Shown here one piece after another: positions 55,401-64,000 of a stretch of DNA of 64,000 nucleotides (positions are counted from its first letter, which is position 1; every line of letters begins with the position of its first letter). The notes below the pieces were generated by a model, which worked only from the letters and a program-made list of their open reading frames with translations, was not told the DNA's origin and did no database searches. The position numbers were made by a program, and so were the translations under genes. This DNA is from Onthophagus taurus. Its lineage: Eukaryota > Arthropoda > Insecta > Coleoptera > Scarabaeidae. The stretch is taken from contig NC_091971.1 in assembly GCF_036711975.1 (NCBI RefSeq), forward strand, positions 31,007,501 through 31,071,500. Reading direction: 5' to 3'.

Positions 55401-56280
55401 TCTACTACCACTGTCATTTCACACGGCATTTTACTTAAAAAACACAAAAATAAACACATTGGTTGTAAAAACATTAATTATATAGAGAAATAACAAACGG
55501 TGTTGACACGTTTATCCATAAGTATTGTTGTTATTATTTTTCTAGCAACAACCGGATATTTTTTCCGGTTCTGTTACTTGCGTTACTGTTACTTCCTTTC
55601 GAAGAAAATCTTGAAAAATTCTCTAAATCATGTTTGTTGAATTTTTGAGGCAACTAAATTTACTAGACATTTCATTTTTACCATTTTTCCTTATTTGTCG
55701 TTAATCAGGTTTAATAATCTGTTTTGATAATAGTAAATAAAATAAGCTTTCGAATGATGTCAATTTTGATTAATGATGCAAATTCACTTATCAAATTTCA
55801 TGTTGATCCGAAAAGTACTTTTTGAGATATTAAACCAGTTCCATACTTAATGAACATCTTGAATAACATTTCTACGATATTAATGAAAAAAATATATAAA
55901 ATTGTATTTTACTTTTCTCTAAAATTTGCGTGAAATTACTACGACTCTTTAAAATCTAGGTCGTAATTGTGCATCCCATTGTACCCAAAAATGCCATTAA
56001 ATCCTTCATTGAAGATTGATGACGGTAAGAAAAGTTGTTATTTCAACGGTCAAAGTCCGGACGTAACTCCAGATCAATGAGTTTAATGATTCATTGTTCT
56101 CATCTCGTCTCCGTCTGCTTGGGCAATTTTGAAGTTGACCATTTGCATTTGTTGAATATTTGTGGTAACAACTTATCCAAATTTCTTCTAATCATTTCTA
56201 CCATCAAGTTTGCGTGTCGACGAATGGATAAACCGTAAAATTTTGACCAACTTCTTCTTCTTGCAATACTTATCTACTAA
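55400..56280. other. No gene seen
   Basis: AT-rich intergenic sequence without recognisable features, except TTTCCGGTT-type words near 55557-55600. Confidence 0.35.
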
Positions 56281-57424
56281 TGGATGTTTGCCATCATATT
56301 TTCCATTTCTTCTCTATTCCTCGTAATATGGATTATAGCCTGTCGTTGCATGTTGTACATTCCGGTTCATTGTCGAACATTTCTCCTTCCAATTCCTTTT
56401 CGCCCTTCGAATTTATCATGTCACATGACATATCCCAAATATAAAGTTTTTCTCTTTTTAATTGTGGTAAATAGTTCACGTTCTTTGTTTACTCGAGCGA
56501 CCACTTCTTCATTTGTTACCCTTACAGTCCAACGGATTTCCGTATTCTGCGATATATCGACATCTCTTCCACTCCATACAAAAGCATCACCATACGTAAC
56601 ATTTGATGAACCTCAATCTCAAGTTTAGATCAAAGTCTGAGCAGCTTCTGAATTTTTGAAATGCCTGCCTAGCTTGTTCTATGCGACTTTTAATTTCATT
56701 GTTCAATGTCCAGTTTTCAGACAGCCACATCCCCAGGTATTTGAATTGTATAAATTCATTTGTGTGAATTCTATTCGTATGGTTCATAAGGCTGTTGAGT
56801 GATTCTTCACAAGTTCTGGCTCTTTTTACTTTCGGTAGTGGGAGAAAGATAGATAATAGCCATTGTTGAGTGTAGCAACTAGTATCATAAATTGCAGCCG
56901 GGCAAGTGTTTCATGATTTTTCGAGTTTTGAATTGTTTTTTTATTTTCTCCTTAGATATAGCTAGACCAATTATGCATTCGTTGCTTTCATTGTTTTCAT
57001 ATTTCGTTCCTGCTTTCTCTTGAATGTCAGAAACTCACAAACTATCCGTCCATCTTCGCTGACTAATATGCCCCTTTTCATCTTTCCGTAAACACCAGAT
57101 GTTTCTTTTATCTTCTGGTGTACTTGGAAGGTGTTGTCTTAGTTCTGTAGATGTTCAATCTCTGCGCATTTTTGTTTCAATCATTAATTGTTTGTATGTC
57201 ATGTATCGGGTGTTGTCCTTGTTTTTATAAGATCTTTGTTCGTTAATTAGCTTTAGTATCTCATCTGTCATCCAACTTTGTATTTTGTTATATTGACTAC
57301 AGCATGAGATATTGCAGTACTTGCTGATTTCGTTCCTTACTGCAGGGTCTTTAATTTTGGAAATGTTTTTTATACTTTTTCCAAAGACTCTTTTAAAACT
57401 GCAGCTAACAATACAAAATTGCAA
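56280..57424 (-). pseudogene. RTE-type LINE remnant (linker and RT C-terminus)
   Basis: Minus-strand order: 57424-57155 (S-W-M-T-D-E-I-L-K-L-I-N-E-Q-R), then 56787-56587 (F-K-Y-L-G-M-W-L-S-E-N-W and L-R-F-I-K-C-Y-V-W), then a frame-shifted tail to 56280 with W-T-V-R-V-T-N-E-E-V. These are RTE landmarks in order. The central RT (palm) is missing. Confidence 0.75.
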
Positions 57425-57429
57425 GAGGC

Positions 57430-58675
57430 GATTACCTCAACGGAAAGGTTTTATCGCGATTTCAAATTTCTAATTCTCCCTAGAAAGTTTTATCTGACAA
57501 CGTTTGATAATAAATTCAAAAGCAACTTCCAGTTTGTCAAAAGCTTGAATTTTTATTTTATTAGTTCGCAAGCGCAAGTCTTTTTTTGAGGGCTATTCTC
57601 AAGTTTAAAGAGATCAGTTCGGGTAGTTCTTGATTTTGCGATTTTGAAAGATCTCCAATTCCAACCGAAGTATGGACACTTGCTTTAATGAGACGACTTT
57701 TGATGCAGCACAAACCAAACGAACTGCGATACTTTCGTCTACGTTGGAGACTCGTACTGATATTTACCAGACACGTAAAACCGAGTTGCAGTATCAGATA
57801 AGATTGTCCATTCAGGAATTTTTTCATAAGCAGAAGCACAACAAGCCCAGAGTATTCGTGTTCTCATATCTACCTAGACTAGATCTACTGGCTCTGCCAA
57901 TTACATAAACTTTTGAACAACCTGGACATTATTTGTAGTCCATTCGTCAACTGAGTTACTACCATAACCTCAGCTATAACGGATCTTCGTATTCGAGGCT
58001 GAATTGTTTTTGATTTAGTTCAATTGTTTTTGGAACGAGTTTACAGATAACTTTTTATTCACAATGAAACCTGTGACGAATGCATGTTCCGTTTTTTGAC
58101 AACTATAGAGTACAGTATGGTTCCATTTCTTTAGTATATCTAATCCTGTTCACTTGATCACTTGCAGAGCGGTGATGCTTAGTTTATGCTTATTTATTTC
58201 ACTCGAGATGGTTTTGCCCCTACGCCATAAAGGAATCTCACGTTTCATGTCGCAATTCTTAAATAGTCCCTTGTACCTTGCGCAGTCGTCTTGTCTTGAA
58301 CAGTCGCGTTTCCTTTTGAACATTCATAACAAATGGGTTTTTTTTTGGGAGAGGTAGTTAACCTTGAGCAGAAGAGAACCTCTCCATTTGAATCCCCCTT
58401 TGCTTCTCAATTCGTTTTCTAACGTGCTCTTTTGCAAACACCTCGTTGTATTACGGTTGTAATGAAAAACGTCTTTCATTTTTGTTTATCATATTCTACA
58501 AGAAAACTTGAAGTATTATGATTAAATTTGTTTATTGAAGAAGTAAGTAAAAATGTATAAGTAAGAACAACAAGATGTTATTTGCGCATTGCTTTATTAA
58601 TATTAAATTCAAATTACAAACAACAGAAAGGTTTTTCTTTCAAATGGAATCATAAAGTTTTTACGGTAAAAAAAA
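57430..58675. other. Unassigned region with short open frames
   Basis: Minus frame 57839-57561 (92 codons) and plus frame 57672-57908 are antiparallel shadows of each other and match no family I recognise. Nothing else is seen before the insulin-like gene. Confidence 0.35.
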
Positions 58676-59040
58676 TTAATAGTGACAATATTCTTCTACG
58701 ATCTTCAAAGTGCAAGGTTTAAAACAGCACAAAGAAACAATTTGTCTTCTTCCTATTTTACTTTCTAGCATTCTATTAGTTCTAGAAGGTAAAATTTCTT
58801 CATCTATATTAATCATCGAAGAATCCAAATCATCTAAAAAGTGTTAATACAAAATGTGTTTAAAGTTAATATTTGTTTAATTAAAATAAAATTTTTACCA
58901 TTGATTAGATTTCTTTTATAATAATTTGAGCACACTTTGAATACCAAACGATCTAATTCATCTCCACAAGCTTGATACATTTTTTCTGAGGATGCAATGT
59001 TAACGAAGATAGAAACTATCAATAAAAATTTGAACAACAT
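58676..59040 (-). CDS. ILP: Insulin-like peptide 2 (prepropeptide)
   Basis: Two minus-strand exons, 59040-58899 and 58833-58676, exactly the same sizes (142 and 158 nt) and phase as the gene at 50182-50546; 99 residues. Signal peptide 1-18. B chain C-G-D-E-L-D-R-L-V-F-K-V-C. Connecting peptide ends G-R-R, followed by the A chain Q-I-V-S-L-C-C with C-C-x3-C-x8-C, ending Y-C-H-Y. Residues around R-T-N-R-M-x-E-S-K are shared with ILP 1, so the two are recent duplicates in the same orientation, now separated by about 8 kb of repeats. TATA at 59119-59126. Confidence 0.93.
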
Positions 59041-59118
59041 TTTTAAAATTTCTTGGAAAGGATGTCTTTATCGTTTGCCTAGTAAACTTGAACTTTATCA
59101 AGGTCTGGGTGATGTTCA

Positions 59119-59126
59119 TTTATATA
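59119..59126 (-). promoter_or_regulatory. TATA box of insulin-like peptide 2
   Basis: TATATAAA on the minus strand, about 80 bases upstream of the start codon, at the same distance as in ILP 1. Confidence 0.7.
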
Positions 59127-59155
59127 CAGTAGGGGTGTTTTCAAACGAGCTAACT

Positions 59156-59210
59156 TGAATTATTCGAAGCGATGTGCTTCGATTTTCCGGATCGTTGGAT
59201 TTTCGCAAAC
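59156..59210 (-). promoter_or_regulatory. Conserved upstream block shared by ILP 1 and ILP 2
   Basis: GAATTATTCGARGCGATGTG then CTTCGATTTTCCRGATCGTTGGATTTT is almost identical here and at about 50663-50715. It contains CGAAGC-GATGT-GCTTCG, a perfect 6-bp palindrome here and imperfect at ILP 1. Conservation could reflect recent duplication, function, or both. Confidence 0.55.
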
Positions 59211-59379
59211 GATAACCTTATTAGTTAAGCTAGTTTTAGAAATTTTGAAACGTATTTAATATTTAGAGATTTATTTCACATAATTAAATTGACAAAAATT
59301 ACCCAGCAAAAGCTCCCATTCCTTGTTTGGAACAATCAATTTGTACTATAAATTCTCTTTTATAATCGGGGGCGTTTAA

Positions 59380-59720
59380 CACTTTACTACTTAATTCTAG
59401 CTAGGTAATTCTTGTTTTAAAAAAATTAAATGCATTTTCCTTCTGTTCATCTCATTCAACCTTATTTTTAGCTCCTTTTCACAAAGCGTCTGTTAAAGGA
59501 CTAACAATTTCTGCATAATTTGGTATGTAATGGTTATAATACCCAGTTATCCCTAAAAAGATTCTAATATCTTTTTTTGTTACCGGTCGTCGATATTCAT
59601 TTATTGCAGCAACTTTTGCTTCAGATGGAGCTCTATAACCTTGTCCTATTTTATGTCCGAGATAAACAACTTGAGCTTTTACCTACTCACATTGCTTTGC
59701 CTTTATTGTACGACCTACCT
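59380..59720 (-). pseudogene. Ty3/gypsy reverse transcriptase fragment
   Basis: The minus strand encodes Y-L-G-H-K-I-G-Q-G-Y, P-V-T-K-K-D-I-R-I-F-L-G-I-T-G-Y-Y and I-V-S-P-L-T-D-A-L. This is the connection between RT and RNase H of Ty3/gypsy pol. Stops are present. Confidence 0.75.
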
Positions 59721-59751
59721 TATGCATAGCTGTAAATCATGTCATTGAATG

Positions 59752-59912
59752 TACTGTTATTGTTATAAATAACATAAATAATACTACTCATGTACATAGG
59801 AAAAAGAAATCAAATAAAGTAAGAGAAATAAAAATGAAACAAAATAAATGAATAAAAATGAAATAAAACAATTTAGAATAAAATAAAATAAGATAAAATA
59901 AAAATCAAAATT
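59752..59912. repeat. AAATAA-type microsatellite
   Basis: Runs of AATAA/AAATA/GAAATAAA units in A-rich sequence. Such tracts often mark LINE 3' ends; the LINE at 60121-60706 lies beyond it, read on the minus strand. Confidence 0.6.
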
Positions 59913-60120
59913 TTTGTTGTTTGAAAGTCAGGTAGGTGCTCAGCCTCTATAAACAGACGCTGTGAGATATTCGACGAGGGTATAATAGTTATTTATGTAC
60001 CAAGTCGGCAAAGTGATGCTTTATCGAACGAGTCTGAATTTGCGAGTCAAGCGAGCGAAGCGAGCGAGGCGAGTAACAGGCGAGTTAAAGTACTTTGTCT
60101 GCCGCTAAATGCACAGTTCT

Positions 60121-60706
60121 CTAGACAGTAGCACAAAGTGTCACTTTACTGCCGCAAATGGATAGCATAAAGTATGGTTTTGCTGCCGGTTGGCGATAAA
60201 ATACATTATTTGCCTGAAGATATTTTTTGAGTTCACGCTTAAACATGCGTAGCGTTGTAGCCTCCAGCACAACTCCCAGCAAACCATTAAATACAACCAC
60301 CCCAGCGTACAGAGGGCCTCTCCTATTCATCTCGTATCGGAAATTAAGAACCACCAACCAATTGATTTCTACCTCTCGTACCATGATAGTGCAAGTCTCT
60401 CGATCGTAAAAGGTCGTTTTGTTGTTTGAAGATAAGGCTACATATCTTAAGAATATATAAATTAGTAACAGTGAGTATTTTATGTTTTAAGAAGATCGGA
60501 CGACAGGAGTCCATACGTTTAAGACCACAGAGGGTTCTTATTGCGCGCTGCCGTATTATAAAGACTGATTTTACAGAAGAGGAATTACCCCAAAACTCTA
60601 TTCCATATTGTAATATGCTTTGAAAATCAGCATAATACGTTGACATTGCCTGGGGGAAGCCAGGCATTACACTCCTGCCCGATGAGACCGCAAATACTGC
60701 CCCCAA
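60121..60706 (-). pseudogene. LINE reverse transcriptase C-terminus (jockey/CR1-like)
   Basis: The minus frame 60706-60344 has Y-Y-A-D-F-Q-S-I-L-Q-Y-G-I-E-F-W-G-N-S and R-A-I-R-T-L-C-G-L. The continuation in 60384-60121 has F-K-R-E-L-K-K-Y-L. This is the usual C-terminal part of jockey/CR1-type LINEs. It lies between gypsy RT and gag fragments. Confidence 0.75.
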
Positions 60707-60714
60707 TATTGTAT

Positions 60715-60965
60715 TAATTTATTAACATCGCTGCATATCCCTTCGCATTTAATCCATTCTTTAAAGTTATTCTTCAACTGATAAGCTAATTCAGCATAAC
60801 TCTGCTCAAATTTCTTTTTACCATATCTAAATTTGGCCCTAAACACCTCAGAAGTTAATTGATATATTTTTTTAATAAACTGGCTCTAACTTTATTATAA
60901 TCCTTTGCATCTTCTTCGTTTAATCTAGCCACAACTTCATTTGCGGCTGTTGACAAAACACTGGT
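60715..60965 (-). pseudogene. Ty3/gypsy-type gag fragment
   Basis: The minus strand encodes D-Y-N-K-V-R-A-S-L-L-K-K-I-Y, F-R-A-K-F-R-Y and F-K-E-W-I, a capsid helix pattern of retrotransposon gag. Together with the RT at 59380-59720 it suggests one gypsy copy split by the LINE. Confidence 0.6.
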
Positions 60966-61282
60966 CAATCTCAGTGGCTATGTTTCGGTTCACAACAGCC
61001 TAACCATCATAAAATCATAAAATTCTACACTCAAAATGTTTTGGAAATAATTTTAGAAAAGAAATTAAGAAGAATTTTAAATTACAATAAAATTTGAATA
61101 ATGTAATAATAGAATCTGATAGTTCACTATAAACGTTCAAAACTTAAAATACAGCGTGAGTAATTCGCAAACATAGCAAATACTATCCAGCCGTTAAGCG
61201 TATTATGACACCTGTTAAATCGATTTGAATATGTCTCATTTCCCTGGATACCTACACAAATTCTTTGTAAAATAACCGAGAG

Positions 61283-61292
61283 GTATATAAAG
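61283..61292 (+). promoter_or_regulatory. TATA box of insulin-like peptide 3
   Basis: GTATATAAAG on the plus strand about 150 bases upstream of the ATG. A probable 5' UTR intron ends in ttttgtag at 61434, immediately before the start codon; the donor may be near 61380. Confidence 0.6.
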
Positions 61293-61434
61293 GGGTTAAG
61301 CTTGTAAAACACTACAAACCACAGTTTACTTTCAAAGCTAAATCATCCCTTCTAGATAAATAAAAAATAATTACTAAAAGTAATCTACATTTTTTAATTG
61401 ATGGCGTTTTATTTGTTTTGTTTTCTTTTTGTAG

Positions 61435-61837
61435 ATGGACTCGAAAAAATTATGGATCATCATTTTAATATTTAACGTTTATTTTTCAAACGGTTTTATA
61501 ATGAAGAAAAGATACCAAGCATGTGGTGACCGTCTAAGCGATTTATTAATGCTTGTTTGTGGTTCAGATTATGCGGAAAAACGAACTGTTGATGAACATA
61601 GTAAGTGTATTATTTTATTAAAATTAATTTGATATAATAATTTTTCTTTTAGGCTCTATAGAAAGTGTTCTAACAGAATTTACTTCTAAAGATGATTCAC
61701 CAGATGAGGGGATAATACATTCAACAGATTTCGATAATCAAATTCAAGTAAAACAAAATTTATCTACAAGACGAGTTGTTGATGAGTGTTGTAAAAGATC
61801 TTGTTCTCATAGCACTTTGTTATCCTATTGTGGTTAA
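61435..61837 (+). CDS. ILP: Insulin-like peptide 3 (prepropeptide)
   Basis: Two plus-strand exons, 61435-61600 and 61653-61837, phase 1, 351 nt (116 residues). The N-terminus has a hydrophobic signal (W-I-I-I-L-I-F). B chain C-G-D-R-L-S-D-L-L-M-L-V-C keeps C-x11-C. The connecting peptide is longer and acidic and ends S-T-R-R. A chain V-V-D-E-C-C-K-R-S-C then x8-C, ending Y-C-G. It is more diverged than the other two and lies head-to-head with ILP 2, about 2.4 kb apart. The intron position is shared by all three. Confidence 0.92.
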
Positions 61838-62832
61838 ATGTAAAAAAAATGTGCCTTTTTCCACTTGATTATTTCTCAAAAATCAAAAATATTAAACAAT
61901 CATTAAAAATCGCTAAAACCTTTTTAATTTGATACCAAACAAGATATAGTTTCATTAAAGGTGCTCTACGCGATTATACAGACTGTCAGCAAATATACAA
62001 CTCTTTTTCATCCATCGCTTTCAGCATGCTTGTGTTACTGAGAAACTTTCTCCGAAATGCTAGAATCAGATTATTACGGCCTACAGAAGCAAATAGAAGA
62101 AAATATTTGGATAAATTATCTAACAGAAGCATTTCAAAATGCGCCATTTTAATTCTCACGCGTTAACCTTGTATCTTGTTACACTTGTAAAATTGTATCG
62201 GTTGTCGAAATGCCGGATTCCAAATATTTAAGGATTCTGATTAAAACAGAAATACTAATTAATCAAACACATCAATTATCTACTTTATTAATTGACCAAT
62301 TTTAGTCATCAACAGATCGATCGAAAAAATGGATACAGCTTTGCTGCCTCATGATCACCTGAAGCAGACTCTACATCAACTTCAAGTTTTTTGAAGGCTG
62401 TAGCGGTTTTTAAATTTCTCGAACCAACCCTTACTTGCAACAAATAAGTTTAGATCAATATTTGATGAGAAGGTTAACTTTTCATAAAATTGTTGTAGAG
62501 CTTTGTAGCTTTATGTGATATGTCTAATGAGTTCAGGGGTTAGAGTGGCCTTTTTTAGTTTGATCCTTAATCCATTAAATCGATACGTTTTCAACAAATT
62601 CTATAGGTCCTTTTCTAGTATATGTGACAAGTTTTGAAGATTGACAAACTAAAGTTTCAACACTTTTTCAAATTTTGTCTTTACTTTCACGAATAATTCT
62701 TATATAAGATTCGTTAACGATTATTATTAGATCCTCGTTGATATTGGTTTTTTCTAAGTTTCACAAGAGAGATGCTGTCGTAGGTTTTGTGCAGGACCAC
62801 ATACAGAAGATGCTTTTGTATTATTTCTTATT
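61838..62832. other. Flank with a shared repeat, no gene seen
   Basis: Bases about 62210-62330 share a long segment with 24350-24480 (CACATCAATTATCT and ATTGACCAATTTTAGTCATC). The rest is AT-rich without recognisable coding sequence. Confidence 0.5.
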
Positions 62833-63435
62833 CTATAATATAGGTACAACCACACTCTTTTTGACAAAAAATTGCCACCAGTGTGCAAACCACACTAAAT
62901 GGTGCATTTTCTGGATGTAATGGAGTCTGTAGGGTCTGTTGTGGATTGGTTTCACTCCATATGCGGCAATTACAAACCCATTAAGCCAAAAATGAACCTC
63001 ATCGCTGAACACAATTTTGCGATAAAACATCGAATCAGTTTCCAACTGCTCTAGAGCCCAATCGGCGAAAGAACGACACATATGATGGTCGCGTGGCTTT
63101 AATTCCTGCACCAGCTGGATCTTAAGTGGGTGCAGGCCAAGATCTTTACGCAAAATTTTCCTCGTAGTGGACGGACAGAGCCCTAATTCCTGCGACTGAC
63201 GACGAATTTTCTACAGTACGCACATTCCTTCGACGTTTTGGTGTTATTGCATCATTTAGAGAGTACGTGGTATGAAATCTATCCACAGTTCGACGGATGG
63301 CTTGCTCAGATGAACGATTATGTGCGTCATACAAATCACTAACATAAGTCGTTTATAAGTTGTGCGAATTGATTACTGCTTTTCAAAGTAAATTTGAATA
63401 ATTTGGTAGCGTTGTTCAAGCGTCAATCTATTCAT
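62833..63435 (-). pseudogene. Truncated mariner/IS630-like transposase
   Basis: Starts at the ATG at 63435 (M-N-R-L-T-L-E-Q-R-Y-Q-I-I). It continues after a frameshift at 63334-63146 (T-V-D-R-F, K-R-R-R-N-V-R-T-V-E-N) and 63153-62833 (L-R-K-D-L-G-L-H-P-type, L-V-Q-E-L-K-P-R-D, K-I-V-F-S-D-E-V-H-F-W-L-N-G at Asp 1). The second and third catalytic blocks are missing. Confidence 0.8.
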
Positions 63436-63797
63436 AATGATTTGCCAGAGTATACTGATCATAAATATCAAAAAGTGGGCGCTGTATGACAGTTCGTTTA
63501 ACAGTTAACCCTTTCGGGAGTTCCGAGGGAGTTCTATCTGGCTTAAAAAAACACCCAATACTTCATCGGCTTTTTCACTTTTTCCTGCATCGCAGCACTT
63601 TATTAGACTTTATTATTTGAAGGTAATGTTATCAACAAAAATAACAAAAATTAACGAAATAAAAAAAAAATAACAACCAAAATAATATTTTTCTTCAAAC
63701 GTCATTAAATGACAACTTTGTTGTCGTGTTTACTCGCGGTAGAAGTAAGTCATTGTTGCATAACGACGGTTGCTAAGATCAACATAGCAAAAAAGTA

Positions 63798-63850
63798 CTT
63801 CAGCGTTATGGCGCTAAAGTAAATTTCACTTTAGCGCCATAACGTTGAAG
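63798..63850. repeat. Strong DNA hairpin
   Basis: Arms of 23 bases, 63798-63820 and 63828-63850, CTTCARCGTTATGGCGCTAA then AGT and its complement, with a 7-base loop. The motif CTTTAGCGCC occurs again at 63860-63869. Confidence 0.85.
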
Positions 63851-64000
63851 AACATTTCACTTTAGCGCCGTATTATTTGCAACGTTTGAAGAAAAAATAC
63901 TATGTTTTATTCGGAAGAGAAGCAGATTCGTTTGTGGCTGGTCCGTCATTGCCGGACTCACTTCGTTCGTCCGGCAAACTGTCGGACACGCCACAATTTT

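Noticed and set aside
57561..57908. 92-codon and 78-codon antiparallel frames
   Set aside because: Neither resembles a known protein; each is the shadow of the other in a region full of element fragments.

Overview
This is nuclear DNA of an insect, most likely a beetle (inference). The signs are AT-rich sequence, short GT-AG introns of about 50-70 bases beside very long ones, secreted insulin-like peptides, and many DNA transposons (mariner/IS630-like, hAT, PIF/Harbinger, TTAA-target elements) mixed with RTE-type and other LINEs and Ty3/gypsy remnants. I recognise no rRNA, tRNA, CRISPR array or bacterial gene.

Two host loci stand out. The first is one large plus-strand gene, positions 292 to 40802. 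I could join 17 exons with compatible splice phases into a frame of 6516 nt (2171 codons plus stop). Its N-terminal part resembles synaptonemal complex protein 2 (SYCP2): an ARM-like region, then an Spt16-like domain carrying a W-V-D-F-N motif. The protein ends in a predicted coiled coil. A 3.4-kb central exon holds three separate tandem-repeat arrays. The second locus is a cluster of three insulin-like peptide genes: two on the minus strand (50182-50546 and 58676-59040) with identical exon sizes and similar promoters, and one on the plus strand (61435-61837).

Most of the rest is transposable elements inserted into one another. Intron 2 (828-6023) holds a TTAA-flanked element that now contains a mariner end, a LINE fragment split by an 8-bp-TSD hAT, and a Ty3/gypsy pol remnant. 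Intron 6 (7112-11787) holds a decayed mariner and an RTE LINE read on the minus strand. Intron 9 (15802-29042) holds a diverged minisatellite, three mariner-type elements with long inverted ends, a 5.6-kb hAT inside one of them, and a large foldback structure inside that hAT. Intron 10 (29449-39376) is the clearest nest: a mariner contains a second mariner, which contains a PIF/Harbinger element with two apparently intact genes. Each of those two genes has its exon inside the other's intron. A LINE with a 406-bp miniature element follows.

Downstream of the large gene, 40803-50100 carries a 412/mdg1-like gag remnant, an RTE fragment and a 4.8-kb terminal-inverted-repeat element with a decayed DDE-type protein, itself split by a mariner-type element. 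The insulin cluster (50-62 kb) is likewise interspersed with mariner, Harbinger, RTE, Ty3/gypsy and LINE remnants, and a further mariner remnant follows at 62833-63435.
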